From NCBI GenBank assembly GCA_030645955.1, contig JAUSMR010000026.1:1-64000 (forward strand): DNA of 64,000 nt, in the 5' to 3' direction. The first letter of the stretch is position 1. Every line of letters starts with the position of its first letter. This DNA is from Gallionella sp. Lineage in GTDB: Bacteria > Pseudomonadota > Gammaproteobacteria > Burkholderiales > Gallionellaceae. Shown piece by piece: positions 45,857 through 56,674 of the stretch. The translations under genes were made by a program, and so were the position numbers. The notes beneath the pieces are model-generated. The model worked only from the letters and a program-made list of their open reading frames with translations, was not told the origin of the DNA and searched no databases.

Positions 45857-46162
45857 GGTTGGCTCAATAAAATTATTTCAGCCTGGAAAAAGCAGTTGGC
45901 AGTTTTGTTAGTGCGAATTTATTCACACTAACAATGAGCTATGTGCGAATAAATTCGCACCTGCGCTTGTCGCAGTCATTCTAACTTCAAACAAAAACTT
46001 CCGCACACTGCGTGAGTTTTGATTTTCAGTATTTTCAGGGAGTAGGGCGGAAGCCCCACTGGTGCATTCCGCCGCAATTTAAAAACCATTCGGCGGGAGC
46101 CGTGTTGCGTTCCGTCCTGCGCAGGCTGCGCTATCCATCTGACAACGCAGCCAGTTTAGCCG
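45857..46162. other. Intergenic region with repeat remnants
   Basis: About 306 bp upstream of the YyaL gene. It holds the inverted repeat 45911-45960 and, at about 46045-46130, a degenerate GGGCGGAAG...CATTCCGCC / CGGCGGGAG repeat. No gene is seen. Confidence 0.5.
45911..45960. repeat. Inverted repeat GTGCGAATTTATTC
   Basis: GTGCGAATTTATTCACAC (45911-45928) faces GTGCGAATAAATTCGCAC (45943-45960), differing at one position. A typical intergenic palindrome. Confidence 0.75.
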
Positions 46163-46365
46163 CTAAACGACTTCCTTGAGATCAACTCCCAAAACAGCCG
46201 ACACGCCTTTCCCATAATCAGGATCGGCTTTGTAGAAGTGCTTTAATTGACGCACCTGAATGAACCCGGGTACGACTTTCATCGCACCGACCAGATTGTC
46301 AACCAACTGGCGTTTCTGATCGGCACTCATCAAACGGAACAAATTCCCGGCCTGATAAGACCTTT
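46163..46365 (-). pseudogene. katA: Catalase (monofunctional) C-terminal remnant
   Basis: The minus-strand frame reads AGNLFRLMSADQKRQLVDNL, then VPGFIQVRQLKHFYKADPDY, then GKGVSAVLGVDLKEVV and a stop. This is the end of a haem catalase of the KatA type. The frame is lost at about 46366, less than 20 bases from the katG stop. The matching N-terminal remnant lies on the other side of katG at 48631-48846, so katG has replaced the central part of this gene. Confidence 0.88.
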
Positions 46366-46383
46366 AAGGCCTCTCCTCCGAGA

Positions 46384-48630
<2,247 letters not shown>

Positions 48631-48846
48631 TTATGACACGCGGGTCACCGTGAATGTGCCGCAGGCACCCGCACCTTTTGCGTGGACAACGCGTTCCGGC
48701 GCGCGTTCACGATTGAAGTGCGCCATCTTCTCCATCAATTGATAATCGGCAATCAGCACCGAGCCGCACGGCCCGGCGGTGAGGCTGTTCTGGTTGTCGC
48801 CAACGGGGTTGCCTGCGGCGGTCGTCATAACTGGACATTTGTTCAT
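48631..48846 (-). pseudogene. katA: Catalase (monofunctional) N-terminal remnant
   Basis: From ATG 48846, preceded by AAGGAGCG, the frame reads [40 protein letters not shown] and [20 protein letters not shown], then [11 protein letters not shown] and a stop. This is the start of a haem catalase up to the GTFTVT motif. Two usually conserved residues are now cysteine (GPRG to GPCG, GAYG to GACG), consistent with decay. It may still be translated as a 71-residue peptide ahead of katG. Confidence 0.9.
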
Positions 48847-48974
48847 GGTACGCTCCTTAAAATGTGATGTATGGTTCGTTGGCCATGAACACAATTTAGG
48901 CGGCATCCACAAATTTATCCAATTGATTTTTCAAACCGAGGTGATTTATTATTCAAATCACTGGAGCACTATCT
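48847..48974. promoter_or_regulatory. Divergent oxyR / catalase control region
   Basis: The 128-bp region separates oxyR (plus strand) from the catalase remnant and katG (minus strand). It is AT-rich and holds LysR-type dyads: TTGATTTTTCAA (48923-48934) and GATTTATTATTCAAATC (48943-48959). OxyR family members usually bind such spaced dyads next to their own gene and activate the divergent peroxide-defence gene. Confidence 0.55.
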
Positions 48975-49904
48975 ATGACCTTGAACGAACTGCGATACAT
49001 CGTCGCCGTGGCACGGGAGCGCAACTTCCGCCGCGCGGCTGAAAAATCCTTCATCAGCCAGCCCGCGCTGTCTTTGGCGATAAAAAAGCTGGAAGATGAG
49101 TTGGCGCTCAAGTTATTCGAGCGCGGCAAGAATGGGATATCTATCACGCCGATTGGCCTGCAAATCATCGAGCAGGCACAACGTGCACTGGAAGAAGTCG
49201 AACGCATCCGCGAGATCGCCGTACAGGGACAGAACCAGCTTGCCACGCCGTTGCGCATCGGCATCATTCATACTGTCGGCCCGTATCTGCTGCCCGATCT
49301 GATCCCCGTGCTCAAAAAGATTGCTCCTGACATGCCGCTGGAAGTTGAAGAAAACGTCACCGCGAATCTGGATGCCGCGCTGCGCAACGGCAGGCTTGAT
49401 GTCATCATCGTTGCGCTGCCGTTTGGCGACGCCGGCATCCTCACCCGTCCGCTGTATGACGAGCCGTTCGAGGCGGTGGTCAGCAACTCCCACCATTGGT
49501 CGGCACGACGCAGCATCCGGGCACAGGAGCTTGCAGCAGAAAAAGTGTTGTTGTTGGACTCCGGGCACTGCTTCAGCAACCAGGTCGCCGAAGCCTGCCC
49601 GGAACTCAACCGCAAGGGAGCAGAGATACAGCAAGGTACTTCGCTGGAAACCATCCGCAACATGGTCGCCTCCGGATTGGGCATCACCGTACTGCCCGCT
49701 TCCGCCAACAGCAAGCGTTATCGCAGCCGATTGTTAAAGGTTATACCCTTTACCCGACCTGTTCCTTCGCGACGCATCGCACTGGCCTGGCGCAAAAGCT
49801 TCTCCCGCAGCCAGGCAATAGACGCGCTGACACGCGCCATCACCCAAGCCAACATTACCGGCATCACCCCCTGCCATGAATCCATCCGGGCAGCCTTACC
49901 GTAG
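48975..49904 (+). CDS. oxyR: Peroxide-sensing regulator OxyR
   Basis: The 309-residue LysR-type regulator has an N-terminal HTH (RNFRRAAEKSFISQPALSLAIKKLE) and the two redox cysteines at exactly C199 and C208 in LLLDSGHCFSNQVAEACPEL, the numbering of E. coli OxyR. Disulfide formation between them by peroxide activates catalase and peroxidase genes. It is divergent from the catalase remnant/katG unit, its expected target. Confidence 0.94.
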   Translation: MTLNELRYIVAVARERNFRRAAEKSFISQPALSLAIKKLEDELALKLFERGKNGISITPIGLQIIEQAQRALEEVERIREIAVQGQNQLATPLRIGIIHTVGPYLLPDLIPVLKKIAPDMPLEVEENVTANLDAALRNGRLDVIIVALPFGDAGILTRPLYDEPFEAVVSNSHHWSARRSIRAQELAAEKVLLLDSGHCFSNQVAEACPELNRKGAEIQQGTSLETIRNMVASGLGITVLPASANSKRYRSRLLKVIPFTRPVPSRRIALAWRKSFSRSQAIDALTRAITQANITGITPCHESIRAALP

Positions 49905-49958
49905 CAACCCTTTGTCCAATAAATGTCACGGCTTTAATGCAGCAACTACGATTGTTGC

Positions 49959-50083
49959 ACCGACCCCATCCCCACCCCAACCCTTCCAGAACCAACCCCA
50001 TCCCAACCTTCCCCCTGAAGGGGAAGGGACAATCGCCCTCTCTCCCTCCGGGAGAGAGTTGGAGAGAGGGTTGGAAGGGGAGG
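49959..50083. repeat. GC-rich palindromic repeat, intergenic copy
   Basis: Starts CACCGACCCCATCCCCACC, contains TGAAGGGGAAGGGACAATCG and the hairpin CTCTCCCTCCGGGAGAG, and ends GGTTGGAAGGGGAGGG. Same family as the insertion in bioA. Confidence 0.75.
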
Positions 50084-50136
50084 GAGTTTCGCAGCGTCTG
50101 AAAATTGTTCCAGGCATATTGATATAAAACGAACTT

Positions 50137-50196
50137 CTGGATTGCCACGTCGCTATGCCCCTCGCAATGACGATTTATTAATCTGCGTTTCCTTAG
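50137..50196. repeat. Half copy of the CTGGATTGCCACG palindrome
   Basis: CTGGATTGCCACGTCGC, CTCGCAATGACG and AATCTGCGTTTCCTTAG appear in the same order as in the right half of the repeat at 18.7 kb that the IS interrupts. Confidence 0.75.
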
Positions 50197-50369
50197 AGAA
50201 TTGCCTGCCTTTGGTGCTGGTGGAGGCCATTCTCGCGGTGCAGCATATTGCGTCCGATGCGCATCTTTAAACAACACCTGCGAACCAATTCGATAACATT
50301 TATACTCCTCCCTGTGAAAGATTTTGCATACCCACCCCTCAGAACTACCGCCACGATTATCATTCTGCC

Positions 50370-51098
50370 ATGAGTAAACTGTCCCTGGATCGCATCCTGC
50401 AATCGCAGGGCTTCGGCACCCGCAAGTGGTGCAGTGAATTGGTCGCCGACGGCGAAGTGAGCATCGGCGGCAAAGTCATCCGGGACAGCCGCATCGCCAT
50501 CGAGACCGGCGGCCTTGAGTTCACCGTCTACGGCGAAGTGTGGACTTACCGCGAGCATGTCTATATCGCGTTGAACAAGCCCGCCAATTACGAATGCTCA
50601 CGCAAGGCCAGCCATCACCCCGGTGTGCTGACCATCCTGCCGGAACAATTCACCCGGCGCGACGTGCAGCCTATCGGCCGCCTCGATCACGACACCACCG
50701 GTCTGCTGCTGATGTCGGACGACGGGCCTTTCATCCACAAACAGTCTTCTCCCAAACATCATGTGCCCAAAGTCTATGTGGCCACCACACATGACCCGGT
50801 CACACCGGAACTGGTCGCGCAGTTGCTGGCCGGGGTGAAACTGCACGATGAGCCGGCACCGTTGGCGGCATTGACCTGCCGCAGGGTCGATATCCACCAG
50901 ATCGAGATCGTGCTGGAACAGGGCAAATACCATCAGGTCAAACGCATGCTGGCCGCCGCCGGCAACCACTGCGTTGCGCTGCGCCGTTCGCAGATCGGCG
51001 GATTGAAACTCGATGCGCTGGGTTTGGCGGAAGGCAAATGGTGCTATCTGGACGCGGTACAACTGGCGCTGCTGACACCGGGGGAATGGGCGATTTGA
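50370..51098 (+). CDS. rsuA: 16S rRNA pseudouridine synthase RsuA
   Basis: The 242-residue enzyme has an S4-like N terminus (LDRILQSQGFGTRKWCSELVADGEV) and the catalytic aspartate in PIGRLDHDTTGLLLMSDDG. KPANYECSRK and GKYHQVKRMLAAAGNHCVALRR fit RsuA, which makes pseudouridine 516 of 16S rRNA. RluE/RluF relatives are alternatives, less likely by these motifs. Confidence 0.87.
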   Translation: MSKLSLDRILQSQGFGTRKWCSELVADGEVSIGGKVIRDSRIAIETGGLEFTVYGEVWTYREHVYIALNKPANYECSRKASHHPGVLTILPEQFTRRDVQPIGRLDHDTTGLLLMSDDGPFIHKQSSPKHHVPKVYVATTHDPVTPELVAQLLAGVKLHDEPAPLAALTCRRVDIHQIEIVLEQGKYHQVKRMLAAAGNHCVALRRSQIGGLKLDALGLAEGKWCYLDAVQLALLTPGEWAI

Positions 51099-51177
51099 AA
51101 TCATGGCCTGTCACCGATTACTATGTTCCCCCGATTACCTCTGGATATTCCTAAATTGAAACTGACCACTTGAGCCG

Positions 51178-52038
51178 ATGAAAACCCCAAAAAGAATCGA
51201 ACCTCTCGTCGAAGACGGCATTGTAGACAAGGTGCTACGCCAGCTTATGAGCGGAAAAGAGGCGACGGTCTACGTCGTCCAGTGCGGCGACGAGATTCGT
51301 TGCGCAAAGGTTTACAAGGAAGCCAACCAGCGCGGCTTCCATCAGGCGGTTCACTACACTGAAGGCCGCAAGGTGAAAAACACCCGCCAGGCTCGTGCGA
51401 TGGAAAAAGGCTCCCGCTATGGACGCAAAGAGCAGGAATCTGCCTGGCAGCACGCCGAGGTTGATGCCTTGTACAAACTCGCCGCCGCGGGTGTGCGTGT
51501 ACCGCACCCCTATGGCTTTTACGAGGGTGTGCTGCTGATGGAACTGGTGTCGGACGAAAATGGCGAGCCTGCCCCCAGGCTCAACGATCTGGAACTCACG
51601 GAAGAACAGGCGAGGGAATTTCACGCCACGCTGATCAGGCAAGTCGTGCTGATGCTGTGCGCAGGCATCGTCCACGGCGACCTGTCCGAGTTCAACATTC
51701 TCATCGATAGCCAGGGGCCGGTCATCATCGACTTGCCGCAGGCGGTGGATGCCGCCGCAAACAACAATGCCAGCCGCATGCTTGAGCGGGACGTCGAGAA
51801 TCTGGCCAATTACTTCGGCCAATTTGCCCACGAACTGCAAGCCACCCAGTACGGCAAGGAAATATGGGCGCTCTACCAGCGCGGCGAGCTGCTTCCAGAC
51901 ACGCTTTTGACCGGCCGGTTTAAGCAAAGCGAAAAGCAGGCCGACGTGCGCTCCGTCATGCGTGAAATTGATTCTGCACGCGACGATCACGCCGCCAAGC
52001 TGCGCTACCAGCAGCTCAAGAGAGAAGAAGGCCGGTAG
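51178..52038 (+). CDS. RIO-type serine/threonine protein kinase
   Basis: The 286-residue kinase has VLRQLMSGKEATVYVVQCGDEIRCAKVYKE (ATP site and lysine), the catalytic loop IVHGDLSEFNILID and the metal-binding PVIIDLPQAVD in place of DFG, all as in RIO1 kinases. Bacterial RIO proteins are poorly studied. Its stop is directly followed by the ATG of a methyltransferase gene, so the two form an operon with mntP. Confidence 0.9.
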   Translation: MKTPKRIEPLVEDGIVDKVLRQLMSGKEATVYVVQCGDEIRCAKVYKEANQRGFHQAVHYTEGRKVKNTRQARAMEKGSRYGRKEQESAWQHAEVDALYKLAAAGVRVPHPYGFYEGVLLMELVSDENGEPAPRLNDLELTEEQAREFHATLIRQVVLMLCAGIVHGDLSEFNILIDSQGPVIIDLPQAVDAAANNNASRMLERDVENLANYFGQFAHELQATQYGKEIWALYQRGELLPDTLLTGRFKQSEKQADVRSVMREIDSARDDHAAKLRYQQLKREEGR

Positions 52039-53211
52039 ATGAGCGATTATCCTGTGATTCGCTGGAACGAAGCGGGAGAAGAAAAATCTGCCCGTTGGCG
52101 CTCGGAAAGCGGCACGCCGCCGCCCTGGCGCGTGGTGATCGCCGACGATCGCATGACCGCCGATGCCGCCTACCGTCTTGCCTGCGAGGGCACCGCACTG
52201 CTGTGGCGCGGTGATTTTCAGAACGCGCGCCAATTGCTGCAGGCCATGACAAGGCGCGCAAATGAAAAGCCGCCCGAACGTAAAAACAAAAAAATTCCCG
52301 CCACGCTCACTGAAGCTTTTCATCTGCATCGCCTCGCCCAATCGCAGCGCGCCCGCACCCTGGGCATGCTGCTGATACCGTTCAATGCAGACCATAGCAT
52401 TCCGTTGCGTCGCGCACCCGATGTGCGCCTGGCTTGCACAGAAGCCTATGGCCCCGAAACAGAAGACACGCGAACAGAACCCTACATCGCTTCGCTGCGC
52501 GGACTGCAGGGAATAATCGGCGCATACGAGTGGCGCAAAAATGGCGTGGAGATTCCTGCGCTGGGCGCGCGCATTCATCCGCATTACGGCGTATTCGCAC
52601 CGATACGCGGCGAGTACATCGGGCTGGTGGCCGAAGCACCGTTGCCAAAACTAACTGACACCCGGTCCGTAGCATTCGATATCGGCACCGGCACCGGCGT
52701 GCTGGCAGCCGTGCTGGCGCGCCGCGGCATTAAACGCATTGTCACCACCGATCAGGATCAGCGTGCGCTGGCCTGTGCGCGCGAAAATTTGACGCGGCTG
52801 GGTCTGGCAGCGCAGGTTGACGTGGTGCAAGCAGACCTCTTTCCCGAAGGACGCGCTTCACTAATTGTGTGCAACCCGCCGTGGATTCCGGCGCGGCCAA
52901 GCTCGCCGCTTGAGCACGCCGTCTTCGACCCGGAGAGCCGTATGTTGCGGGGATTTCTCAATGGGCTGGCCGCACACCTGGAGATCGGTGGCGAGGGCTG
53001 GCTGATTCTCTCCGATCTTGCCGAGCACCTGGGTTTGCGCACACGTGCCGAATTGCTTGCTGCGATTGATGCGGCGGGCTTGCAGGTGCTGGGGAAAATA
53101 GACGTGAAGCCGCATCATCCCCGCGTCTCCGACGCCAGCGACCCGTTGCACGCGGCCCGTGCCGCAGAGCTCACCTCGCTGTGGCGGTTAACCGCAAAAG
53201 GAACAGCATGA
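52039..53211 (+). CDS. Class I SAM methyltransferase, PrmC-like
   Basis: The 390-residue protein has a C-terminal methyltransferase domain: [20 protein letters not shown] (SAM site), [17 protein letters not shown] and the catalytic [15 protein letters not shown] indicates N-methylation of a glutamine-like or base nitrogen. The N-terminal 200 residues have no fold I recognise ([38 protein letters not shown]). The operon with a RIO kinase suggests a translation-related substrate, an inference only. Confidence 0.85.
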   Translation: MSDYPVIRWNEAGEEKSARWRSESGTPPPWRVVIADDRMTADAAYRLACEGTALLWRGDFQNARQLLQAMTRRANEKPPERKNKKIPATLTEAFHLHRLAQSQRARTLGMLLIPFNADHSIPLRRAPDVRLACTEAYGPETEDTRTEPYIASLRGLQGIIGAYEWRKNGVEIPALGARIHPHYGVFAPIRGEYIGLVAEAPLPKLTDTRSVAFDIGTGTGVLAAVLARRGIKRIVTTDQDQRALACARENLTRLGLAAQVDVVQADLFPEGRASLIVCNPPWIPARPSSPLEHAVFDPESRMLRGFLNGLAAHLEIGGEGWLILSDLAEHLGLRTRAELLAAIDAAGLQVLGKIDVKPHHPRVSDASDPLHAARAAELTSLWRLTAKGTA

Positions 53212-53741
53212 TTGAAGTCATTATCCTTGCAGTCGCGCTCAGCATGGACGCTTTTGCAGTTTCCATCGGGCTGGGCGCCAAGAAAAATGCTCCCGGCCTG
53301 GCACTGAAAGCAGGGCTCTTCTTCGGCATTTTTCAGGCCTTGATGCCCTTCATCGGATATTTGGGCGGCAAGGGCGTCTTAGGCTGGATAGACGCCTATG
53401 CCCATTGGATAGCCTTTGGCTTGCTGGCGCTGATCGGCGCAAAAATGATTTACGAAGGCGTTCAGGAAGGCATAGAAGAAGAAATCGCGGCCATCACCAA
53501 CAAGATGATGCTGATCCTGTCCATCGCCACCAGCATTGACGCAATGGCCGCCGGATTCAGCCTGACACTATTGGATGCCAACCCTTATGTTGCCTGCCTC
53601 GTCATAGGAACAATCACTTTCGCCTTCAGCTGGGCCGGCGTGTTCATCGGCAAAAACAGCGGCACTTGGCTCGAAAGCAAGGCAGAGATTTTCGGCGGGA
53701 CAGTTTTGATACTGATGGGTTTTAAAATACTGCTTTTCTAA
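53208..53741 (+). CDS. mntP: Manganese efflux pump MntP
   Basis: The 177-residue membrane protein has six predicted helices and the conserved acidic sites [12 protein letters not shown] and [11 protein letters not shown] in the two halves. It exports Mn(II). ATG 53208 overlaps the previous stop as ATGA. No manganese riboswitch is seen upstream, consistent with transcription from the operon start. Confidence 0.93.
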   Translation: MIEVIILAVALSMDAFAVSIGLGAKKNAPGLALKAGLFFGIFQALMPFIGYLGGKGVLGWIDAYAHWIAFGLLALIGAKMIYEGVQEGIEEEIAAITNKMMLILSIATSIDAMAAGFSLTLLDANPYVACLVIGTITFAFSWAGVFIGKNSGTWLESKAEIFGGTVLILMGFKILLF

Positions 53742-53789
53742 ATTCGCCCGGCGCATCTTGATTCAATTTCTCAATCAATAGTGAATATC

Positions 53790-53840
53790 GTAGGGTGCAT
53801 TCCATGCACCAACGGTAATGGTGCATGGAATGCACCCTAC
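53790..53840. repeat. Palindrome of the GTAGGGTGCATTCC family, copy 2
   Basis: Same 22-base arms as 11319-11369 with a different loop (ACGGTAA). It follows mntP and may end its transcript. Confidence 0.85.
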
Positions 53841-53880
53841 ATGATTATTGTTGTTTCGAATTGGCACTGTCCCCCTTGGC

Positions 53881-54135
53881 TCAATGCTCCCGATGCCAGA
53901 TCAGCGCGCCGTCTTTCCACACCTCCTTGACACGATGGTAGGGCACGCTGTGGACAACGCCCTCATCATCCGTCACGTCGAAGCAGAAATGGCTGTCCGG
54001 TTCCTGATGCGCTTCCCCCAGCGGCACGTACACCAATGCGCCGCGCACATGATCGAGGTAGCCGATCCTGAATTCGCCGCGCCCGAACCCCGGGTCCCAG
54101 TGGATGCGGCTCAGCAATTCGTGCAGCGGGACCAT
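53881..54135 (-). CDS. DUF504 (MJ1316-type) protein
   Basis: The 84-residue protein reads MVPLHELLSRIHWDPGFGRG, then YLDHVRGALVYVPL and SVPYHRVKEVWKDGALIWHRE, the DUF504/MJ1316 pattern. Such domains occur alone or joined to RNA-processing enzymes and are proposed to recognise cyclic phosphate RNA ends. Start ATG 54135 has GGAGGGAACG upstream. Confidence 0.85.
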   Translation of the reverse strand: MVPLHELLSRIHWDPGFGRGEFRIGYLDHVRGALVYVPLGEAHQEPDSHFCFDVTDDEGVVHSVPYHRVKEVWKDGALIWHREH

Positions 54136-54158
54136 GCGTTCCCTCCATGCAGCACAAG

Positions 54159-54233
54159 CTATGCGTCCTGTTTGAGGATGGCCTCAAAATCGGGCGTTCC
54201 CCAGACACACAATACCTTGTCGAGTCGAATCGT
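54159..54233 (-). pseudogene. Fragment of the conserved hypothetical gene found at 57.8 kb
   Basis: Twenty-four codons read IRLDKVLCVWGTPDFEAILK then QDA and a stop, closely matching the start of the 117-residue protein at 57803-58156 (IRLEKALSAWGTPDFAAILR). The position of the ATG is ACG here. It is a truncated second copy. Confidence 0.75.
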
Positions 54234-54397
54234 GGCGCTGTACGGATGGAAGAAGTTTGCCGATTATGCAATATCTCTAAATCGATTTGTACCGTATCAA
54301 CTTCGGCTTCACGCCTTTCAAAAAACTCGGTACCGTTAATTCAGAAACCGTAGTCAGTCCAGGATTACTCTTTCTTTCGGCAAGCCGGTCAGCAAGC

Positions 54398-54856
54398 TTA
54401 TTGCACCTTGTCGAGCGCCTTGGTAAAGCGGTCTTTGCCTAACACCATAGTGGCACTCTCTTCAGACGCTTTTTTTCTGGCTTCCTCCAGGTTGACGGCC
54501 TTGCCGACCTGAACGACTCCGACCATGCCCATGTTCTTGTGGCTGTCGCAGACATAAAGATAAATACCTTCTTTTTCCAGTTTTACCCGGAATTCCTTGT
54601 TGAAGGGGCTTTTCCATGGCTGGGCGCCGGAGGGAACAAGCAGGCTGCGGCTGTTATGGCTGTTATTTCCAGCGATGGCGCTGCTGAAAACGATAGTGTC
54701 GTTGACGTCAGCCTTGACAAAACCGGGTTCGAAAGCAAGCAAGCCTCCTGCCGGTGAGCTATCGGTCATCTTGATCTCGATGTCGGCGGCGTTGGCTGAG
54801 GCAGCGCAAAGAGCCAGGCTCAATGCGGCGACGATCTGGTATTTCAGTGTGCACAT
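54398..54856 (-). CDS. Pseudoazurin-like blue copper protein
   Basis: The 152-residue periplasmic protein has a signal peptide (IVAALSLALCAASANA) and type 1 copper ligands: H in NNSHNSRS and C, H and M in YVCDSHKNMGMVGVV. Pseudoazurins carry electrons to nitrite reductase, cytochrome oxidases or other partners. The C-terminal helix (LEEARKKASEESATMVL) is as in the family. AAGGAG precedes the start. No nitrite reductase is in the window. Confidence 0.88.
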   Translation of the reverse strand: MCTLKYQIVAALSLALCAASANAADIEIKMTDSSPAGGLLAFEPGFVKADVNDTIVFSSAIAGNNSHNSRSLLVPSGAQPWKSPFNKEFRVKLEKEGIYLYVCDSHKNMGMVGVVQVGKAVNLEEARKKASEESATMVLGKDRFTKALDKVQ

Positions 54857-55016
54857 GATATTCTCCTTCAGATTAACGGCAAATGATCACAGGCGTCGAG
54901 CCCGTGCAGCATGGTGAGCGTAGCGTTGCCCATCATTCAAGGATAAACGCACCAAACGGTTAAACGGTGACAGACCCCGTTTTATTTTTGCCGGCTTCCT
55001 CGTTCCGTACGGTTTC

Positions 55017-55319
55017 TCAGACGCAGCCCGTCGGCTTGGGCATGCCGCCATATTTGGTGATCGGCTTCATCGGCCCGGTCATCCACAGATCGAACACATC
55101 CTTCTGATCTTCACCGATGTGTTTGGCGAACTTGCGTATCGGCGGCACCGAGCCGAACTCCTCGTAGTATTCGCGCGCCTTCATGATCTGTTCCCACTTC
55201 TTGTCGTTCAACTCGTAGCCGTCCGCTTCCGCCATCAAGCGACCGATCTCCGGCGTCCAGTCGCTCATATCGACGAGATAGCCATCACCATCACGATTCG
55301 GGATTTGCATGGTCAGCAC
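55017..55319 (-). CDS. tusE: DsrC/TusE family sulfur-relay protein
   Basis: The 100-residue protein reads DGYLVDMSDWTPEIGRLMAEADGYEL, then FGSVPPIRKFAKHIGE, ending in PKPTGCV. The penultimate cysteine (CysA) is present, but the second cysteine of DsrC, eleven residues earlier, is threonine here (PITKYGG). That is the TusE pattern. It takes part in persulfide transfer for tRNA thiolation or in sulfur trafficking. Confidence 0.85.
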   Translation of the reverse strand: MLTMQIPNRDGDGYLVDMSDWTPEIGRLMAEADGYELNDKKWEQIMKAREYYEEFGSVPPIRKFAKHIGEDQKDVFDLWMTGPMKPITKYGGMPKPTGCV

Positions 55320-55698
55320 CTTTCAAGTCAGGGGGAAATTCCGGCCATTCAACCTTACCAGAGTGTTATGGTCAATTACTCTAAAGGGGGGTTCGGTAGC
55401 AGCGCGGGGCGTTTGAAGCTCGACCATTGGGGAGTGCACTATCCAGGGAAGGAGCAACGAGTGTGGCGGGGACGGGACGGCAGGCGATTAAAACGTGGTT
55501 CCGTTTGTTTCGATTGTTCGCAATATAAAGCCCCACGGTTTTTCCGGGGGGATACTTGCTAGTTGTTTTGCCTGCTGATCTGGCGCTTCGATACCTCCGA
55601 TCCCTGATGTTGTGTTCCGGTGTTAGCGCTTAAACAATTTTCTGCGGCTTACGCTTGCTAACGGCCGGGCAGGAGATTATTTGCCGAGCTTTACCGCT
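55320..55698. other. Region upstream of tusE without a gene
   Basis: About 375 bp between the tusE start and the 2H-type gene. No credible coding frame is seen. It should hold the tusE promoter. Its right end contains the 8-bp tandem repeats listed separately. Confidence 0.5.
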
Positions 55699-55721
55699 TT
55701 ACCGCTTTACCGCTTTGCCGC
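55690..55721 (-). repeat. Four 8-bp tandem repeats spanning a stop codon
   Basis: On the minus strand the units are GCGGCAAA and three times GCGGTAAA. They encode SGKAVKR plus the stop of the 2H-type protein. Because the unit is not a multiple of three, a change in copy number would alter the C terminus or read through. Confidence 0.85.
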
Positions 55722-56613
55722 TGGTGGTATTCCACGCAGTGCCGTCCGCGAGGTTTATGCGATAAAACTCGCGCAGCACGTTGCCCATAAAGCCGATCTC
55801 GACGATCGACATGTCCTTGAACTGCGTGGTGATGCCGTCGGGCAGGATCTTGTTCATCTCGTCGGCAACGCCCTTCATCGCTGCTTGCAGGCGTTCGTCG
55901 TGGTTGGTCATGCTGTACATGAGGGTGTTGTGCGGATTGTACGAAGCGGTCTCCTTGCCGGCCTTGATCACGTTGACGCCGTTCATGCCCACGGTGCGAG
56001 TGAGTTCCTTTGCGTCGTCGCTCATGTTGGCGTAGACAGGCCCGGTGCAGCGGGGCAGGGGGCCGTCGCGCAACGGCGTGAGCGCGGCGGTGGCCACGGT
56101 GTTGTAGGACATCATCTCCGTGTAGCCCTGCCCGTTTTTCACCACGCCCAGGTCGAACCACCACGGAGCACCCGCACCCTTGGATGCCTCGGTGTTGTAG
56201 AACCCTTTCAGTGTGAGGTTCAGCACTGGCGGCACCTTGGGCAGCGCTTTCAGCATTTTCGCCGGCGTCGTCGGATCAGCGCTGTGGAGGTGAATGACCG
56301 TTACATGCTGCAGGTTGAAAGTACGCGCCTCGCCGGCAAGACCCAGCGCCACCAGTCGCTCGTGCAGCGGCGGGTAGATCTTGTTATCGAGGATGTCCGT
56401 CACGTCCTTGGGCAGGCGGTAAACCAGCCCATAGGTGGCTTTGTGCTCCCGGAATTCGGACTCCCCGATGGCACTATTGTCGATGGCGCTCGCTGGCGTG
56501 ATGGCCATGGTGCCGCCGATGCCTGCCGCAAGCATCACCAGTGCGCTGCGAAGAGTCTTCATAACGGAAGTTAAAGAGTTCAGCTTCGGATTATTTTTCC
56601 TGGACTCTTTCAT
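55699..56613 (-). CDS. Periplasmic 2H-phosphoesterase-like protein
   Basis: The 304-residue protein has a signal region (MKTLRSALVMLAAGIGGTMAITPASA, after a 17-residue leader) and two H-x-T motifs, HVTV in NLQHVTVIHLHS and HNTL in YNPHNTLMYSM, about 135 residues apart. Paired H-x-T/S motifs are the catalytic signature of 2H phosphoesterases. The assignment is mine from the motifs alone. ATG 56613 has AAGGAG upstream; ATG 56562 would start directly at the signal peptide. Confidence 0.6.
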   Translation of the reverse strand: MKESRKNNPKLNSLTSVMKTLRSALVMLAAGIGGTMAITPASAIDNSAIGESEFREHKATYGLVYRLPKDVTDILDNKIYPPLHERLVALGLAGEARTFNLQHVTVIHLHSADPTTPAKMLKALPKVPPVLNLTLKGFYNTEASKGAGAPWWFDLGVVKNGQGYTEMMSYNTVATAALTPLRDGPLPRCTGPVYANMSDDAKELTRTVGMNGVNVIKAGKETASYNPHNTLMYSMTNHDERLQAAMKGVADEMNKILPDGITTQFKDMSIVEIGFMGNVLREFYRINLADGTAWNTTSGKAVKR

Positions 56614-56674
56614 TCCATAGTCTCCTTTGGAATGTTATTCGAAACTGACCCTGAGGTTTGCAGATTCTCATGGC

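Larger units (their letters stand above)
49905..50369. other. Intergenic region between oxyR and rsuA
   Basis: About 465 bp with no gene. It contains the CCCTCTCC-type palindrome (49959-50083), the half palindrome at 50137-50196 and presumably the rsuA promoter after 50290. Confidence 0.6.

Noticed and set aside
55119..55562. 147-codon plus-strand frame over tusE and the region upstream
   Set aside because: Overlaps tusE antisense and continues into sequence without family features.
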